From Janibacter cremeus (lineage in GTDB: Bacteria > Actinomycetota > Actinomycetes > Actinomycetales > Dermatophilaceae): a stretch of 64,000 bases of DNA. The DNA is taken from contig NZ_JACCAE010000001.1 in assembly GCF_013409205.1 (NCBI RefSeq), forward strand, positions 3,243,490 to 3,307,489, given 5' to 3'. Below are positions 54,362 to 63,624 of the stretch, piece by piece (the stretch's first letter is position 1; each line of letters starts with the position of its first letter). The notes under the pieces were generated by a model that did not search any database, was not told the origin of the DNA, and saw only the letters and a program-made list of their open reading frames with translations. The position numbers were made by a program, and so were the translations under genes.

Positions 54362-55711
54362 ATGAGTGAGATTCCCCCGCAAGCGGGAGGTGCCCCCACG
54401 GCGCCCGAGCAGGAGGTCGTCGACATCTGCCGCGAGCTGCTGCAGATCGACACGAGCAACTACGGCCCCGGGCAGGACGGGCCCGGCGAGCGGGAGGCCG
54501 CCGACTACGTGGTCGGCCTGCTGCGCGAGGTGGGGCTGGAGCCGCAGGTCTTCGAGTCGCAGGAGCGACGCACGACGGTCTCCGTGCGTATCCCCGGCGC
54601 CGACCGCGACCGCGGTGCTCTGTGCATCCACGGGCACCTGGATGTCGTCCCGGCCCACGCCGAGGACTGGACGCATCCCCCCTTCGACGCGGTCGAGGCG
54701 GACGGCTGCCTCTGGGGCCGCGGGGCCGTGGACATGAAGGACATGGTCGCGATGATGCTCGCGAGCGTGCGACACCTCGCGCGCACCGGCACCGTCCCGC
54801 CGCGGGACCTGCTCTTCGTCTTCTTCGCCGACGAGGAGGCCGGGGGAGTGCTCGGCAGCCAGTTCATGGTCCGGGAGCACCCCGAGGTCTTCGAGGGCGT
54901 CACCGAGGCGATCAGCGAGGTCGGCGGGTACAGCGTGACCGTCGAGGACGCGAAGGGGGATCCCCGCCGGGCCTACCTGCTCCAGACCGCAGAGAAGGGC
55001 ATCGCCTGGCTGCACCTGCGGGCCAAGGGCACCGCAGGCCACGGGTCGGTGCCCACCAGCGACAACCCGATCGTGCACCTCGCCGAGGCCATCGCCCGCA
55101 TCGATGCGCACAAATGGCCGCGCGAGTTCATCGCCTCGGTCCGTGGCCTGCTCGACGGGCTGTCCGAAGTCACCGGCGTCGGCTACAGCGACGAGGACGC
55201 CGAGGAGCTGTTGGAGCGAATCGGTACTGCCGCCGGCTTCGTGCGCGGCGCTCTGCAGGACACCGCCAACATCACGATGCTCGACGCCGGGTACAAGCAC
55301 AACGTGATCCCGCAGGATGCCACGGCTGCGCTCGACTGCCGGTTCCTACCGGGCCACCAGGACGACCTGATGGCAACGATCAGGGAGTTGGCCGGCGAGC
55401 ACGTCGACGTCGAGATCGGCCACATGGACACCTCGCTCGAGTCGCCCTTCGAAGGGGCCCTGGTCGAGCGCATGAAATCCGCCCTGCTCGCCGAGGACCC
55501 GGGGGTGGCGATCCTGCCGTACTGCCTCTCCGGCGGGACGGACAACAAGGCGCTGTCGACGATCGGCGTGACGGGCTACGGTTTCGCGCCGCTGCGGCTG
55601 CCCGCGGACCTGGACTTCGCGCCGATGTTCCACGGCATCGACGAGCGTGTTCCGCTGGAGTCGCTGGAGTTCGGCGCGAGAGTGCTCTGGCGCCTCATCG
55701 AGGACTGCTGA
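54362..55711 (+). CDS. M20 family metallopeptidase/deacylase
   Basis: 449 residues. Zinc ligands are in HGHLDVVPAHAEDW (His and the Asp region), GRGAVDMKDMVAM (bridging Asp) and FFADEEAGG (catalytic Glu and ligand Glu); the dimerisation domain spans about 190-330 (TAGHGSVPTSDNPIVHLAEAI), and YCLSGGTDNKALSTIG near the C-terminus has the last ligand region. Members cleave dipeptides, N-acyl amino acids or similar amides; the substrate is not defined. Confidence 0.92.
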   Translation: MSEIPPQAGGAPTAPEQEVVDICRELLQIDTSNYGPGQDGPGEREAADYVVGLLREVGLEPQVFESQERRTTVSVRIPGADRDRGALCIHGHLDVVPAHAEDWTHPPFDAVEADGCLWGRGAVDMKDMVAMMLASVRHLARTGTVPPRDLLFVFFADEEAGGVLGSQFMVREHPEVFEGVTEAISEVGGYSVTVEDAKGDPRRAYLLQTAEKGIAWLHLRAKGTAGHGSVPTSDNPIVHLAEAIARIDAHKWPREFIASVRGLLDGLSEVTGVGYSDEDAEELLERIGTAAGFVRGALQDTANITMLDAGYKHNVIPQDATAALDCRFLPGHQDDLMATIRELAGEHVDVEIGHMDTSLESPFEGALVERMKSALLAEDPGVAILPYCLSGGTDNKALSTIGVTGYGFAPLRLPADLDFAPMFHGIDERVPLESLEFGARVLWRLIEDC

Positions 55712-55713
55712 GG

Positions 55714-55920
55714 TCAGCGCGCCCTGACGGGCAGGTGGCTCGGCCGCGGGACGCGGATGATCTTGCGGCGCAGCCATGCCTTCTGGACGCCACCGAGATA
55801 GACGACCTTGCGGTGCAACTCCCAGTGGCCGTACTCGGCATGGTCGGCCAGTTCCTGACGGATCGCGCCGCGTGCGGCGCCCCGTGGAAAGGTGACTGTG
55901 CGGAACTCGTACTCGGGCAT
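55714..55920 (-). CDS. DUF5703 family protein
   Basis: 68 residues (MPEYEFRTVTFPRGAARGAIRQELADHAEYGHWELHRKVVYLGGVQKAWLRRKI...). The whole length matches the small actinobacterial DUF5703 family: an acidic-aromatic start, AEYGHWEL and a basic C-terminus RRKIIRVPRPS. No function is known. It is tail-to-tail with the M20 gene (2 bp apart) and divergent from the following acidic protein, with 38 bp between starts. Confidence 0.85.
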   Translation of the reverse strand: MPEYEFRTVTFPRGAARGAIRQELADHAEYGHWELHRKVVYLGGVQKAWLRRKIIRVPRPSHLPVRAR

Positions 55921-55958
55921 CGGCACCATTGTGGCCCAATGGCGGTAGCGTCGTCCCC

Positions 55959-56276
55959 ATGAGCGACCCGCGCCCCGCCCTGAATCAGCTGATCGCCGCC
56001 CTCGAGCGACACCTCGAGGCCTCGTCCCAGCGCCGTGGCGAGGACGACCCCACCGTCGTCGCCGCCTACGAGGATCTCGCCGATGCCTTCGAGGCCTACG
56101 ACGATGCCCTCCACGACGCCACGGGGGAGATGACACCACTCGTCGTCGTCGACGAGCAGTTCATGGTCGATGACGACTCGGGTGATGACTCGGACGAGTA
56201 CGACGACGACGAGGACGACCAGTCATACGGTGGACTCGACGACGAGGACTACGACGAGGACGACACCGTGCGCTGA
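55959..56276 (+). CDS. small protein with a very acidic tail, probably primosomal-region type
   Basis: 105 residues. The first 60 form helices (ALNQLIAALERHLEASSQRRGEDDPTVVAAYEDLADAFEAYDDALHDATG) followed by a strand (TPLVVVDEQFMVDD) and about 35 residues that are nearly all Asp, Glu and Tyr. Similar proteins are annotated as primosomal or hypothetical in actinobacteria; no function is claimed. The 3' end overlaps the opposite MFS gene by 28 bp. Confidence 0.75.
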   Translation: MSDPRPALNQLIAALERHLEASSQRRGEDDPTVVAAYEDLADAFEAYDDALHDATGEMTPLVVVDEQFMVDDDSGDDSDEYDDDEDDQSYGGLDDEDYDEDDTVR

Positions 56277-57412
56277 CCGGCGCGATGGCGAAGGGCCAGG
56301 GTCCAGACGGCGCCGAGTGCCGCGATGGCACCCCCGGCGGCGAAGGCCCACGGAATACCCCACCCCGACGCCACCAGACCAAGGGCTATCGGCCCGATCC
56401 CCAGCCCGAGGTCGATGGCGGCGGTAGCAGTTGCGGAAGCGACACCACGCTCCGAGGAGGTCGCGGTCGCAAAGGTCGCCGCGAAGAACGCGGGGGTGCT
56501 GAACGCGGCTCCCACGGCCATCACGACGATCCCCAGGATCAGCCCTGCCGGATGGCGCACGGTGGCGGCCAGCGTCAGGCCCACAGCGATTGCCCCGAGT
56601 GAGGCGGCGCCGAGGGTCAGCGGTGGTACCCGGTCCGGGACTCGGGCCAGAACCGTGCGGCACAGCACGACGACGCCGCCGAAGACGAACAACCCCATGC
56701 TGGCGTTCTCGAGCCCGAGCTGCGTGGCGTACAGCGACACGAACGCGATGAATCCACCCATCGCTGCCAGTGAGGCCAGGAACCCCAGGAGGACCCCCAG
56801 CGCGGGCCGGTGGATGAAGCCGTGGGGTTCCTCCAAGGTGGTGTCCGCCACGCGGGTCTCCCCGACGAGGGAGGCGACTGCGGCCGCCAGAGCGGCCATC
56901 CCGGCTGCGCCGACCCACACCGCGGCGAACCCGCCCTCTCGCACGAGGGCGTCGGCGAGCACTGGTCCCAGGGCCATCCCGAGGTAGAGCCCCAGAGAGT
57001 TGTATGACAGTGCCTCACCCATCCGCTCGGGCGGGGCGAGGTCCGCCAGCGTCGCGAATCCGGCGACGATGAAGGCAGCCTCTCCGAGACCGGCCAGCAG
57101 CCGGACCGCCAGCACCGACGCAAGGGTGCCGCTGACGGGGAGCAGGGCGAAGCACACGGCCGCCACCGTCGCCCCGCCCAGGAGCAGGGGCCGCCGCCCC
57201 ACCGAGTCGGCCAACCGACCGGCGAACGGTCTGAGCACCAGCGCCGAGATGGCGAAGACCCCGACCGCAAGGCCCGCTGCGACCTCGTCGCCGGCCAGGG
57301 GCCCGGACACGTAGAGCGGCAGGGCGAACAGGGCCATGCCCGCAGCCGTGAAGTAGCCCAGTTCGGCGACGGACAGGGCGATGAATCCTCTGGTGAACAG
57401 TGGTGCGGCCAT
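56249..57412 (-). CDS. MFS transporter, sugar/drug efflux-like
   Basis: 387 residues with 12 hydrophobic helices. The loop 2-3 motif (RPFAGRLADSVGRRPLLLGG) is well conserved, and the helix-5 region (GLYLGMALGPVLADALV) resembles drug:proton antiporters. A short cytoplasmic loop lies at about 180-195. Substrate unknown. It is downstream of corA on the same strand with a 100-bp gap. Confidence 0.88.
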   Translation of the reverse strand: MAAPLFTRGFIALSVAELGYFTAAGMALFALPLYVSGPLAGDEVAAGLAVGVFAISALVLRPFAGRLADSVGRRPLLLGGATVAAVCFALLPVSGTLASVLAVRLLAGLGEAAFIVAGFATLADLAPPERMGEALSYNSLGLYLGMALGPVLADALVREGGFAAVWVGAAGMAALAAAVASLVGETRVADTTLEEPHGFIHRPALGVLLGFLASLAAMGGFIAFVSLYATQLGLENASMGLFVFGGVVVLCRTVLARVPDRVPPLTLGAASLGAIAVGLTLAATVRHPAGLILGIVVMAVGAAFSTPAFFAATFATATSSERGVASATATAAIDLGLGIGPIALGLVASGWGIPWAFAAGGAIAALGAVWTLALRHRAGQRTVSSSS

Positions 57413-57512
57413 CGCAGGCCTTCCCGACGCGAGGACGCGCCATCCCTGTCGTAAAGTCTCCCACGCGGGGAGGTGCAGGGTCCCCCTGAGGGGAGACGCT
57501 GCGCCGACCGGC

Positions 57513-58514
57513 TCAGAGCCAACCCGACCGCTTGAAGGAGCGGAAGAGCAGGGTGCAGGCGGAGATCATCAGCAGCAGGACCAATGGGTAGCCGTAGTAG
57601 ATCTGGTGGCCCCCGATGTCGACGCTCGCGTCCAGCTCGGGCATGTGCTGGAAGTTCATCCCGTAGATGCCGGCGATCATCGTCGGTAGGACCGCCATCG
57701 CCGCCCACGCCGAGATCTTGCGCATGTCCTGGTTCTGCTGCACGCCCACCTGTGACAGGTGGGCACTGAGCGCGTCCGTGAGCAGCCGGTCCTGCGACTC
57801 GGTGTTGTCGATGACGAGCGACAAGTGATCGTTGACGTCACGGAAGAGCAGGCGCTGCTCCTCGCTCGGCACCGGGGTCGAGGGACCCACGAGCTGCGCC
57901 AGCGGGCGCTGCAGGGGGAGTGCGGCCCGCTTGAACTCCAGGACCTCGCGCTTGAGGGCGTAGATCTCCTCACTGCCCACGCGCTCGTCCGGGGAGAAGA
58001 CACGGGACTCGATGTCCTCGAGGTCCTTCTGCAGCTCGTCCTCGACCGCGAGGTAGGTGTCGACGACGAGGTCGATGATCGCGTGGAAGACGCCCCACGG
58101 ACCGTGCCCGAGCATCTCGGGGGCCTGCTCGAGACGGCTGCGCAGGCCGGCCAGGGGAGTGGCCTCCCCGCGTCGGATCGTCACGACGTAGTTCTCGCCG
58201 AGGAAGAGCATCAGCTCACCGGACTCCACATCGGACGTCGACTCGACGTAGCGCAGCGGTCGCAGGGCGATGAAGTACCCGTCACCGTAACGCTCGATCT
58301 TGGGCCGCTGGTCCCCGGTGACCGAGTCCTCGATCGCCAGCGGGTGCAGGTGCAACGCGTCGGAGACCCGGGCGAAGGTCTCGGTCGAGGGGTCCTTCAT
58401 CCCGATCCACAGGAAGTCAGAGGACTCCTGGGAGCGGATGGCCTCGAGCTCCTCACCGATGTCGGAGCAGGGCAGGCGACGTCCGTCGCGGTAGCGGGCC
58501 TGGTCGACGATCAC
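57513..58514 (-). CDS. corA: CorA family magnesium/divalent cation channel
   Basis: 333 residues from a GTG. CorA features: a large N-terminal cytoplasmic domain (FLWIGMKDPSTETFARVSDALHLHPLAIEDSVTGDQRPKIERYGDGYFI), the long stalk helix, and two C-terminal helices with the pore signature YGMNF between IAGIYGMNFQHMP and a short basic tail. Works as a pentamer in the membrane to admit Mg2+ and similar ions. It is divergent from the phosphatase gene with 39 bp between starts. Confidence 0.92.
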   Translation of the reverse strand: MIVDQARYRDGRRLPCSDIGEELEAIRSQESSDFLWIGMKDPSTETFARVSDALHLHPLAIEDSVTGDQRPKIERYGDGYFIALRPLRYVESTSDVESGELMLFLGENYVVTIRRGEATPLAGLRSRLEQAPEMLGHGPWGVFHAIIDLVVDTYLAVEDELQKDLEDIESRVFSPDERVGSEEIYALKREVLEFKRAALPLQRPLAQLVGPSTPVPSEEQRLLFRDVNDHLSLVIDNTESQDRLLTDALSAHLSQVGVQQNQDMRKISAWAAMAVLPTMIAGIYGMNFQHMPELDASVDIGGHQIYYGYPLVLLLMISACTLLFRSFKRSGWL

Positions 58515-58553
58515 GCGGGCATCCTTGCAGGTGACGTGCTTAGGGTGGGTGTC

Positions 58554-59267
58554 GTGGCCTACTGCATCCTCATCCGACACGGCCGGTCCACGGCCAACAC
58601 CCAAGGCGTGCTCGCCGGCTGGCTGCCGGGCATCGGTCTCGACGACACCGGCCGCGAGCAGGCCGCTGCGCTCGTGGACCGACTGGCGGGGACCCCCTTC
58701 GTCCACCTCGCGTCCAGCCCGCTGCAGCGGTGTCTGGAGACGAGCGAGCCGCTCGCGGCAGCCCACGGGCTGACCGTGCAGGTGCACGAGGGGATCGGCG
58801 AGTGCCGGTACGGTGCGTGGACCGGCCGGCCGATCAAGGAGCTCGCCGAGGAGCCGCTCTGGCGTGACGTCCAGGACCGACCGAGCGAGGCGACCTTCCC
58901 CAGCAGCGACGACTACCCCGGCGAGTCGATCGCGCAGATGTCGGCACGGGCCGTCGCCGCCGTCGCGGAGATCGATGCGGCGGTGACCGCCGAGCACGGA
59001 CCGCACGCGGTGTGGGGCGCGCTCAGCCACGGCGACGTCATCAAGTCCGTCCTCGCGCACGCGGTGGGCACCCCCCTCGACCACTTCCAGCGCCTGCACG
59101 TCGACCCCGCGTCGGTGTCGGTCATCCACTTCACGGACACCCGACCCATGCTCCTGCGCACCAACGACACCGGCACCTCCACGCTGCAGCCGCCGAGGCC
59201 GAAGGACGCGTCCACCGCGGGCGACGCCACGGTCGGGGGCGGCACCGGGCTAGGGTCGCAGTCATGA
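58554..59267 (+). CDS. histidine phosphatase, MSMEG_4193 family
   Basis: 237 residues. RHG motif CILIRHGRSTANTQG at the N-terminus, second Arg in SSPLQRCLETSEP, GECRYGAWTGRPIKEL and the second catalytic His in ALSHGDVIKSVLAH. The start is the GTG before AYCILIRHG; another GTG 9 bp upstream is possible. It begins the compact set phosphatase-DUF3090-SCO1664-mshC, conserved in actinobacteria. The stop overlaps the next ATG (ATGA). Substrate unknown. Confidence 0.88.
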   Translation: MAYCILIRHGRSTANTQGVLAGWLPGIGLDDTGREQAAALVDRLAGTPFVHLASSPLQRCLETSEPLAAAHGLTVQVHEGIGECRYGAWTGRPIKELAEEPLWRDVQDRPSEATFPSSDDYPGESIAQMSARAVAAVAEIDAAVTAEHGPHAVWGALSHGDVIKSVLAHAVGTPLDHFQRLHVDPASVSVIHFTDTRPMLLRTNDTGTSTLQPPRPKDASTAGDATVGGGTGLGSQS

Positions 59268-59782
59268 GCCTCGTCGAGTTCAACCCGCCCGAGCGCTTCA
59301 TCGTGGGCACGGTGGGGCCGCCCGGGCAACGAACCTTCTTCCTCCAGGCCAGCGACGGCGACCGCCGGATGCAGCTGGCCCTGGAGAAGGTGCACGCCCA
59401 GGTGCTCGCGGAGCGCGTCGGCGAGCTGCTCGACCAGGTCGCCGGCCTCGAGGCGACCGTCGCCGCAGCCGCCGCGGCAGCGGACAACGCGCCCCTGGAC
59501 ACGCCCATCGAGGAGGACTTCCGGGTCAGCGCGCTCGCGCTGTCTTGGGACGAGGACCGACGTGTGGTCATCATCGAGGCGCACGACCAGGACCCCGACG
59601 AGGTCGAGGACGGCTCCGTCGTCAACACCCTGCGGGCATCGCTGTCGCCGGCGCAGGCGCGTGCCTTCGCCCGGCGGTGCGAGACCGTGGTGCACGCCGG
59701 CCGGCCGGCCTGCCCCTTCTGCGGTGGCCCGGTCGACGCCGACGGCCACATCTGCCCCCGCGCCAACGGCTACAAGCGCTGA
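59264..59782 (+). CDS. DUF3090 family protein
   Basis: 172 residues. The family blocks are clear: PPERFIVGTVGPPGQRTFFLQA, LALEKVHAQVLAERVGELLD, FRVSALALSWDEDRRVVIIEAH, and ALSPAQARAFARRCETVVHAGRP-type segment leading to a zinc ribbon CPFCGGPVDADGHICPRANGY. The ribbon would bind one metal with Cys and possibly His. Function unknown; always near mshC in the genomes I recall. Start overlaps the phosphatase stop. Confidence 0.9.
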   Translation: MSLVEFNPPERFIVGTVGPPGQRTFFLQASDGDRRMQLALEKVHAQVLAERVGELLDQVAGLEATVAAAAAAADNAPLDTPIEEDFRVSALALSWDEDRRVVIIEAHDQDPDEVEDGSVVNTLRASLSPAQARAFARRCETVVHAGRPACPFCGGPVDADGHICPRANGYKR

Positions 59783-59787
59783 CCGGG

Positions 59788-60576
59788 GTGGGCCGGGACG
59801 CCACGCTCGACGACGGTGACCTCGTCGTCCTCGGACGTCATCCCTCGGCGAGCAACATCGTGACGGTCGCGGAGATCCGTCGCGACGACCTCGCGCCGGT
59901 GACGGTCGCGTACAAGCCGATCGCCGGGGAGCGACCCCTGTGGGACTTCCCCGACGGTTCCCTCGCCGCGCGTGAGGTCGCGGCAGCGCGGATCGACGCC
60001 CTGGGCGGCTTCGACCTCGTCCCGGAGACCCTGCTGCGCGACGGGCCACTCGGGCCCGGGTCGGTGCAGCGGTGGATCGGGCGGGCGAGCGTGCAGGCGC
60101 CCAGCCCGGTCGTGGTGACGGCTCCGCAGGCGGTGCCCGAGGGCAACCTCGTCGTGCTCGCCGGGGAGGACGAAGGGGGCGCTCCCGTCGTCCTCTCCCA
60201 CCCCGACCTGCCGCGACTGCGATCGATGGCCGTGCTCGACGCGGTGCTGAACAACTCCGACCGCAAGGGCGGGCACATCCTCGTGCAGGGCGATCGGCTG
60301 TGGGGGATCGACCACGGGGTGAGCCTGCACGCCGAGCCGAAGCTGCGCACGGTGCTGTGGGGCTGGGCCGGCGATGCACTGACCCAGGAGGACACCCACC
60401 GCCTGCAGCGGCTGGCCGCAGCGCTGGCGGAGGACTCGGTCGAGAGCCAGCTGCTCGCCCTGATCACGTCCGAGGAACTGGCGGCGTTGCGGCATCGCAC
60501 GAGCGAGCTGCTGGACTCCGGGATCCACCCGCAGCCCGCACCCGGCTGGCCGGCGATCCCGTGGCCACCGCTGTGA
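59788..60576 (+). CDS. SCO1664 family protein (PI3/4-kinase-like fold)
   Basis: 262 residues from a GTG 5 bp after the DUF3090 stop. Blocks typical of the family: VTVAYKPIAGERPLWDFPDGSLAAREVAAARID near the N-terminus and MAVLDAVLNNSDRKGGHIL ... LWGIDHGVSLHAE in the C-terminal half. The pattern D-x-V-x-N-x-D-R-K and GIDHG resembles the catalytic and metal loops of phosphatidylinositol-kinase-like enzymes. The substrate is unknown. It directly precedes mshC (23 bp gap). Confidence 0.88.
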   Translation: MGRDATLDDGDLVVLGRHPSASNIVTVAEIRRDDLAPVTVAYKPIAGERPLWDFPDGSLAAREVAAARIDALGGFDLVPETLLRDGPLGPGSVQRWIGRASVQAPSPVVVTAPQAVPEGNLVVLAGEDEGGAPVVLSHPDLPRLRSMAVLDAVLNNSDRKGGHILVQGDRLWGIDHGVSLHAEPKLRTVLWGWAGDALTQEDTHRLQRLAAALAEDSVESQLLALITSEELAALRHRTSELLDSGIHPQPAPGWPAIPWPPL

Positions 60577-60599
60577 CGGCCACCTCGTAGGCTGTCCGC

Positions 60600-61841
60600 G
60601 TGAGAGCCTGGCCGTCCCCCCACCTTCCCCTGGTCCCCGGTGACCCCGTCCCCCTTCGCCTCCACGACGTCGCGCGCCAGCGCGTCGAGCCGGTGGAGCC
60701 GCAGGGCGGCGCCACCCTCTACGTCTGCGGTGTGACCCCGTACGACACGACCCACATGGGGCACGCGGCCACCTACGTGACCTTCGACCTGGTCAACCGC
60801 GCCCTGCGCGACGGCGACCGTGAGGTCACCTACGTGCAGAACGTGACCGACGTCGACGACCCTCTCTTCGAGCGCGCCGAGCGCGACGGAGTCGACTGGC
60901 GGGAACTGGGGCAGGAGCAGATCGCCCTCTTCCTGGAGGACATGACCGCCCTGTCCGTCATCGCGCCGGACCACTTCATGGGCGTCATCGAGTCGATGCC
61001 GACGATCATCGAGACGGTGCTGACGCTCGTTGACCGCGGTGTGACCTACGAGGTCGTCGAGGACGGCATCCGCGACACCTACCTCGATCTCGCCGCCGCC
61101 GGTGGCCTCGGCGAGCTGGGCCACCTCGACCGCGACACGATGCTCACCTTCTCCGCCGAGCGCGGCGGTGACCCGCAGCGCCCCGGCAAGCGCGACCCGC
61201 TCGACCCCATGCTCTGGCGTGGTGAACGGGCCGGCGAACCCGCGTGGGACGGCAAGGCGCTCGGCCCCGGACGACCCGGCTGGCACATCGAGTGCACGGC
61301 GATCGCCATGGAGCACCTCGGGGAGCGGATCGACGTCCAGGGGGGCGGCACCGACCTCGTCTTCCCGCACCACGAGATGTCGGTCATCCAGGCCGAGGCG
61401 ATCACCGGCCACCGCCCCTTCGCCACGCACACGGCCCACCAGGCGATGGTGGCCTACGACGGCGAAAAGATGAGCAAGTCCAAGGGCAACCTCGTGCGCG
61501 TCTCGACACTGCGCGAGCAGGGCGTGGACTCCCGTGCCATCCGGCTGGCGCTGCTGGACCGCCACTACCGCACCGAGTGGGAGTGGACCGATGAGCTCCT
61601 CGCCGCCGCGCAGGCCCGTCTGCAGCGGTGGCGCTCAGCCATGTCCACAGACGGAGGGCCCGACTCGGCGGCGACGATCGCGGCGGTGCGGGCTGCTCTC
61701 GCGGACGACCTGGACTCTCCGAGGGCCCTGGACGCCGTGGACACGTGGTGCGAGGAGTCCCTCGGCTCCGGAGGGGACGTCACCAGCGCGCCGGGAGACC
61801 TCGCCCGTGCGGTGGATGCCCTGCTGGGCGTGCGTCTGTGA
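60600..61841 (+). CDS. mshC: L-cysteine:1D-myo-inositol 2-amino-2-deoxy-alpha-D-glucopyranoside ligase
   Basis: 413 residues from GTG. MshC joins cysteine to GlcN-inositol with ATP in mycothiol synthesis, the low-molecular thiol of actinobacteria. It is a paralogue of cysteinyl-tRNA synthetase: the zinc-binding Cys lies in [18 protein letters not shown], which also holds the HIGH-type motif; [10 protein letters not shown] and FPHHEM give further ligands; the KMSKS motif is EKMSKSKGN. The C-terminal anticodon-binding part of CysS is missing, as expected for MshC. Presence of this gene is a strong marker for the phylum. Confidence 0.95.
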   Translation: MRAWPSPHLPLVPGDPVPLRLHDVARQRVEPVEPQGGATLYVCGVTPYDTTHMGHAATYVTFDLVNRALRDGDREVTYVQNVTDVDDPLFERAERDGVDWRELGQEQIALFLEDMTALSVIAPDHFMGVIESMPTIIETVLTLVDRGVTYEVVEDGIRDTYLDLAAAGGLGELGHLDRDTMLTFSAERGGDPQRPGKRDPLDPMLWRGERAGEPAWDGKALGPGRPGWHIECTAIAMEHLGERIDVQGGGTDLVFPHHEMSVIQAEAITGHRPFATHTAHQAMVAYDGEKMSKSKGNLVRVSTLREQGVDSRAIRLALLDRHYRTEWEWTDELLAAAQARLQRWRSAMSTDGGPDSAATIAAVRAALADDLDSPRALDAVDTWCEESLGSGGDVTSAPGDLARAVDALLGVRL

Positions 61842-61845
61842 CGGT

Positions 61846-62703
61846 TCAGCCCGGACCGTTGGTGTCCTCGCCACGCCGACGCAGGTAACGCTCGAACTCC
61901 TTGGCTATCGCATCGCCGCTGGCCTCCGGCAGCTCGGAGGTGTCCTGGGCGCTCTCGAGGGCCGTGACGTACTCGGCGATGTCCTCGTCGCTGGTGGCGA
62001 GCTCGTCGACGCCTCGCTCCCAGGCACGCGACTCCTCCTCGAGCTCGCCGTGCTCGATGACCGTGTCGAGCAGGTCCTCAAGCTGCCCGATGAGGGCCAG
62101 GCTCGCCTTGGGGCAGGGGACCTGCGCGGCGTAGTGCGGGACGGCGGCCCACGAGGAGATCGAGACCATCTCGGCCTGGTGGGCGCCATCGGCCACGACC
62201 CCGGTGATGCCCGTCGGCCCCTCGTACTGCAAGGGCTCGAGCTCGAGCCGGTGCGAGGTCATCTCGTCGGGGCTGGAGGAGGAGACCGGGATGGGCCGCG
62301 TGTGCGCGACATCGGCCAGGAGCGAGCCCAGGCAGATGACCGTCTCGACGCCGTGGGTGACACCCAGGTCGAGCAGCTCGGTGGTGAAGGCTCGCCAGCG
62401 GAAGGAGGGTTCTGCGCCGGTGACGAGCAGCACGTCGCGACCGAGGCTGTCGGGGGAGGCGAGCAGGACGCGGGTGGTGTCCCAGTGGATACCCCGTCCG
62501 TTGCCCTGGTTGGCCATCCGCGGGCGGGTGACCTGGAAGTCGTAGTAGTCCTCGGGGTCGATCGCGGCGACGGTCTCGGCGTCCCACAGCTCGATGAGGT
62601 GCTCGATGACGCGGGAAGCGGCTTCGCCGGCGTCGTTCCACCCCTCGAAGGCGAGGATCATCACCGGGTCGTGGAGCTCTGGGACGTCCTCGATCTCGAT
62701 CAC
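61846..62703 (-). CDS. PAC2 family protein
   Basis: 285 residues. The PAC2 (proteasome assembly chaperone-like) fold is indicated by VMILAFEGWNDAGEAASRVIEHLIELW at the N-terminus, DYYDFQVTRPRM, DVLLVTGAEPSFRWRAFTTELLDL, and GADGAHQ-type region GVVADGAHQAEMVSISSWAAVPHY. Bacterial members have no settled role. It converges on mshC with a 4-bp gap and is divergent from the SDR gene. Confidence 0.9.
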   Translation of the reverse strand: MIEIEDVPELHDPVMILAFEGWNDAGEAASRVIEHLIELWDAETVAAIDPEDYYDFQVTRPRMANQGNGRGIHWDTTRVLLASPDSLGRDVLLVTGAEPSFRWRAFTTELLDLGVTHGVETVICLGSLLADVAHTRPIPVSSSSPDEMTSHRLELEPLQYEGPTGITGVVADGAHQAEMVSISSWAAVPHYAAQVPCPKASLALIGQLEDLLDTVIEHGELEEESRAWERGVDELATSDEDIAEYVTALESAQDTSELPEASGDAIAKEFERYLRRRGEDTNGPG

Positions 62704-62777
62704 GTTCCCCAGCCTACGACGCGTGACGGTGCCACCGTGGGCTACGGTCGACGAGCCACCACGACGGAAGGGGTCAC

Positions 62778-63575
62778 ATGGACCGGGTACGAGGACAGGT
62801 CGCCGTCATCACCGGCGGGGCCAGCGGTATCGGACTCGCCAGCGCGCAGCTGCTCGCGGCCGAGGGCGCGGCGGTCGTCATCGGGGACCTCACCCACGAG
62901 GACGCCAGCCGTGCGGCAGCGCAGATCACCGCCGATGGCGGCCGCGCGATCGGCGTGGCCGTGGACGTCATGGAGGAGGAGTCCCTCGCGGCTCTCATCG
63001 ACACGGCCGTCGCCGAATTCGGCCGACTGGACGTGATGTGCAACCACGTGGGCGGCAGCAACCCGCGCAAGGACCTGGACGTGCTCGGCCTGGACATGGA
63101 CGAGTTCGACCGGGTGATGCGCCTCAACGTCCGCAGCACCGTGCTGGGCTGCCGGCTGGCCATCCCACACATGATCGAGGCCGGCGGTGGGTCGATCATC
63201 AACACCGCGTCGGTCGGCGGGTTGGCCGGCGACTTCATCCAAGTGGCCTACGGCAGCGCCAAGGCTGCGGTGATCCGGATGACCGAGTACGTCGCCACGC
63301 AGTACGGCCACCAGCGGATCCGTTGCAATGCCATCGCCCCCGGAGCCGTGATGACCCCTGCCCTCGCGGACAATCTGCCGGCAGAGATGATCAGGGGTAT
63401 CCGCACGCACAATGCGCTGCCCTACCTCGGCGAGCCGGAGGATGTCGCCGACCTCATGCTCTTCCTGGCCTCGCCGGAGTCGCGGTACATCACCGGCCAG
63501 GTCATCGCCATCGACGGTGGGATGACGAGCCATCACCCGCTGGCCGAGACCCGCCGGCCCGACGCAGGCTCCTGA
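62778..63575 (+). CDS. SDR family NAD(P)-dependent oxidoreductase
   Basis: 265 residues. Cofactor motif TGGASGIGLASAQLL (about 13-27), an unusual NHVGGSNPR in place of NNAG, the catalytic Ser in NTASVGG and Tyr-x3-Lys in YGSAKAAV, then NAIAPGAVMTPA and the C-terminal IAIDGGMTSH. A classical SDR; the substrate cannot be told. It stands alone between the PAC2 gene and a lipoprotein gene. The changed NNAG motif (NHVGG) is worth noting but occurs in active members. Confidence 0.88.
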   Translation: MDRVRGQVAVITGGASGIGLASAQLLAAEGAAVVIGDLTHEDASRAAAQITADGGRAIGVAVDVMEEESLAALIDTAVAEFGRLDVMCNHVGGSNPRKDLDVLGLDMDEFDRVMRLNVRSTVLGCRLAIPHMIEAGGGSIINTASVGGLAGDFIQVAYGSAKAAVIRMTEYVATQYGHQRIRCNAIAPGAVMTPALADNLPAEMIRGIRTHNALPYLGEPEDVADLMLFLASPESRYITGQVIAIDGGMTSHHPLAETRRPDAGS

Positions 63576-63624
63576 ACGCCATCCGCACCACCTACCCACA
63601 CATCTGATTCGAGGCTCCATCCAC

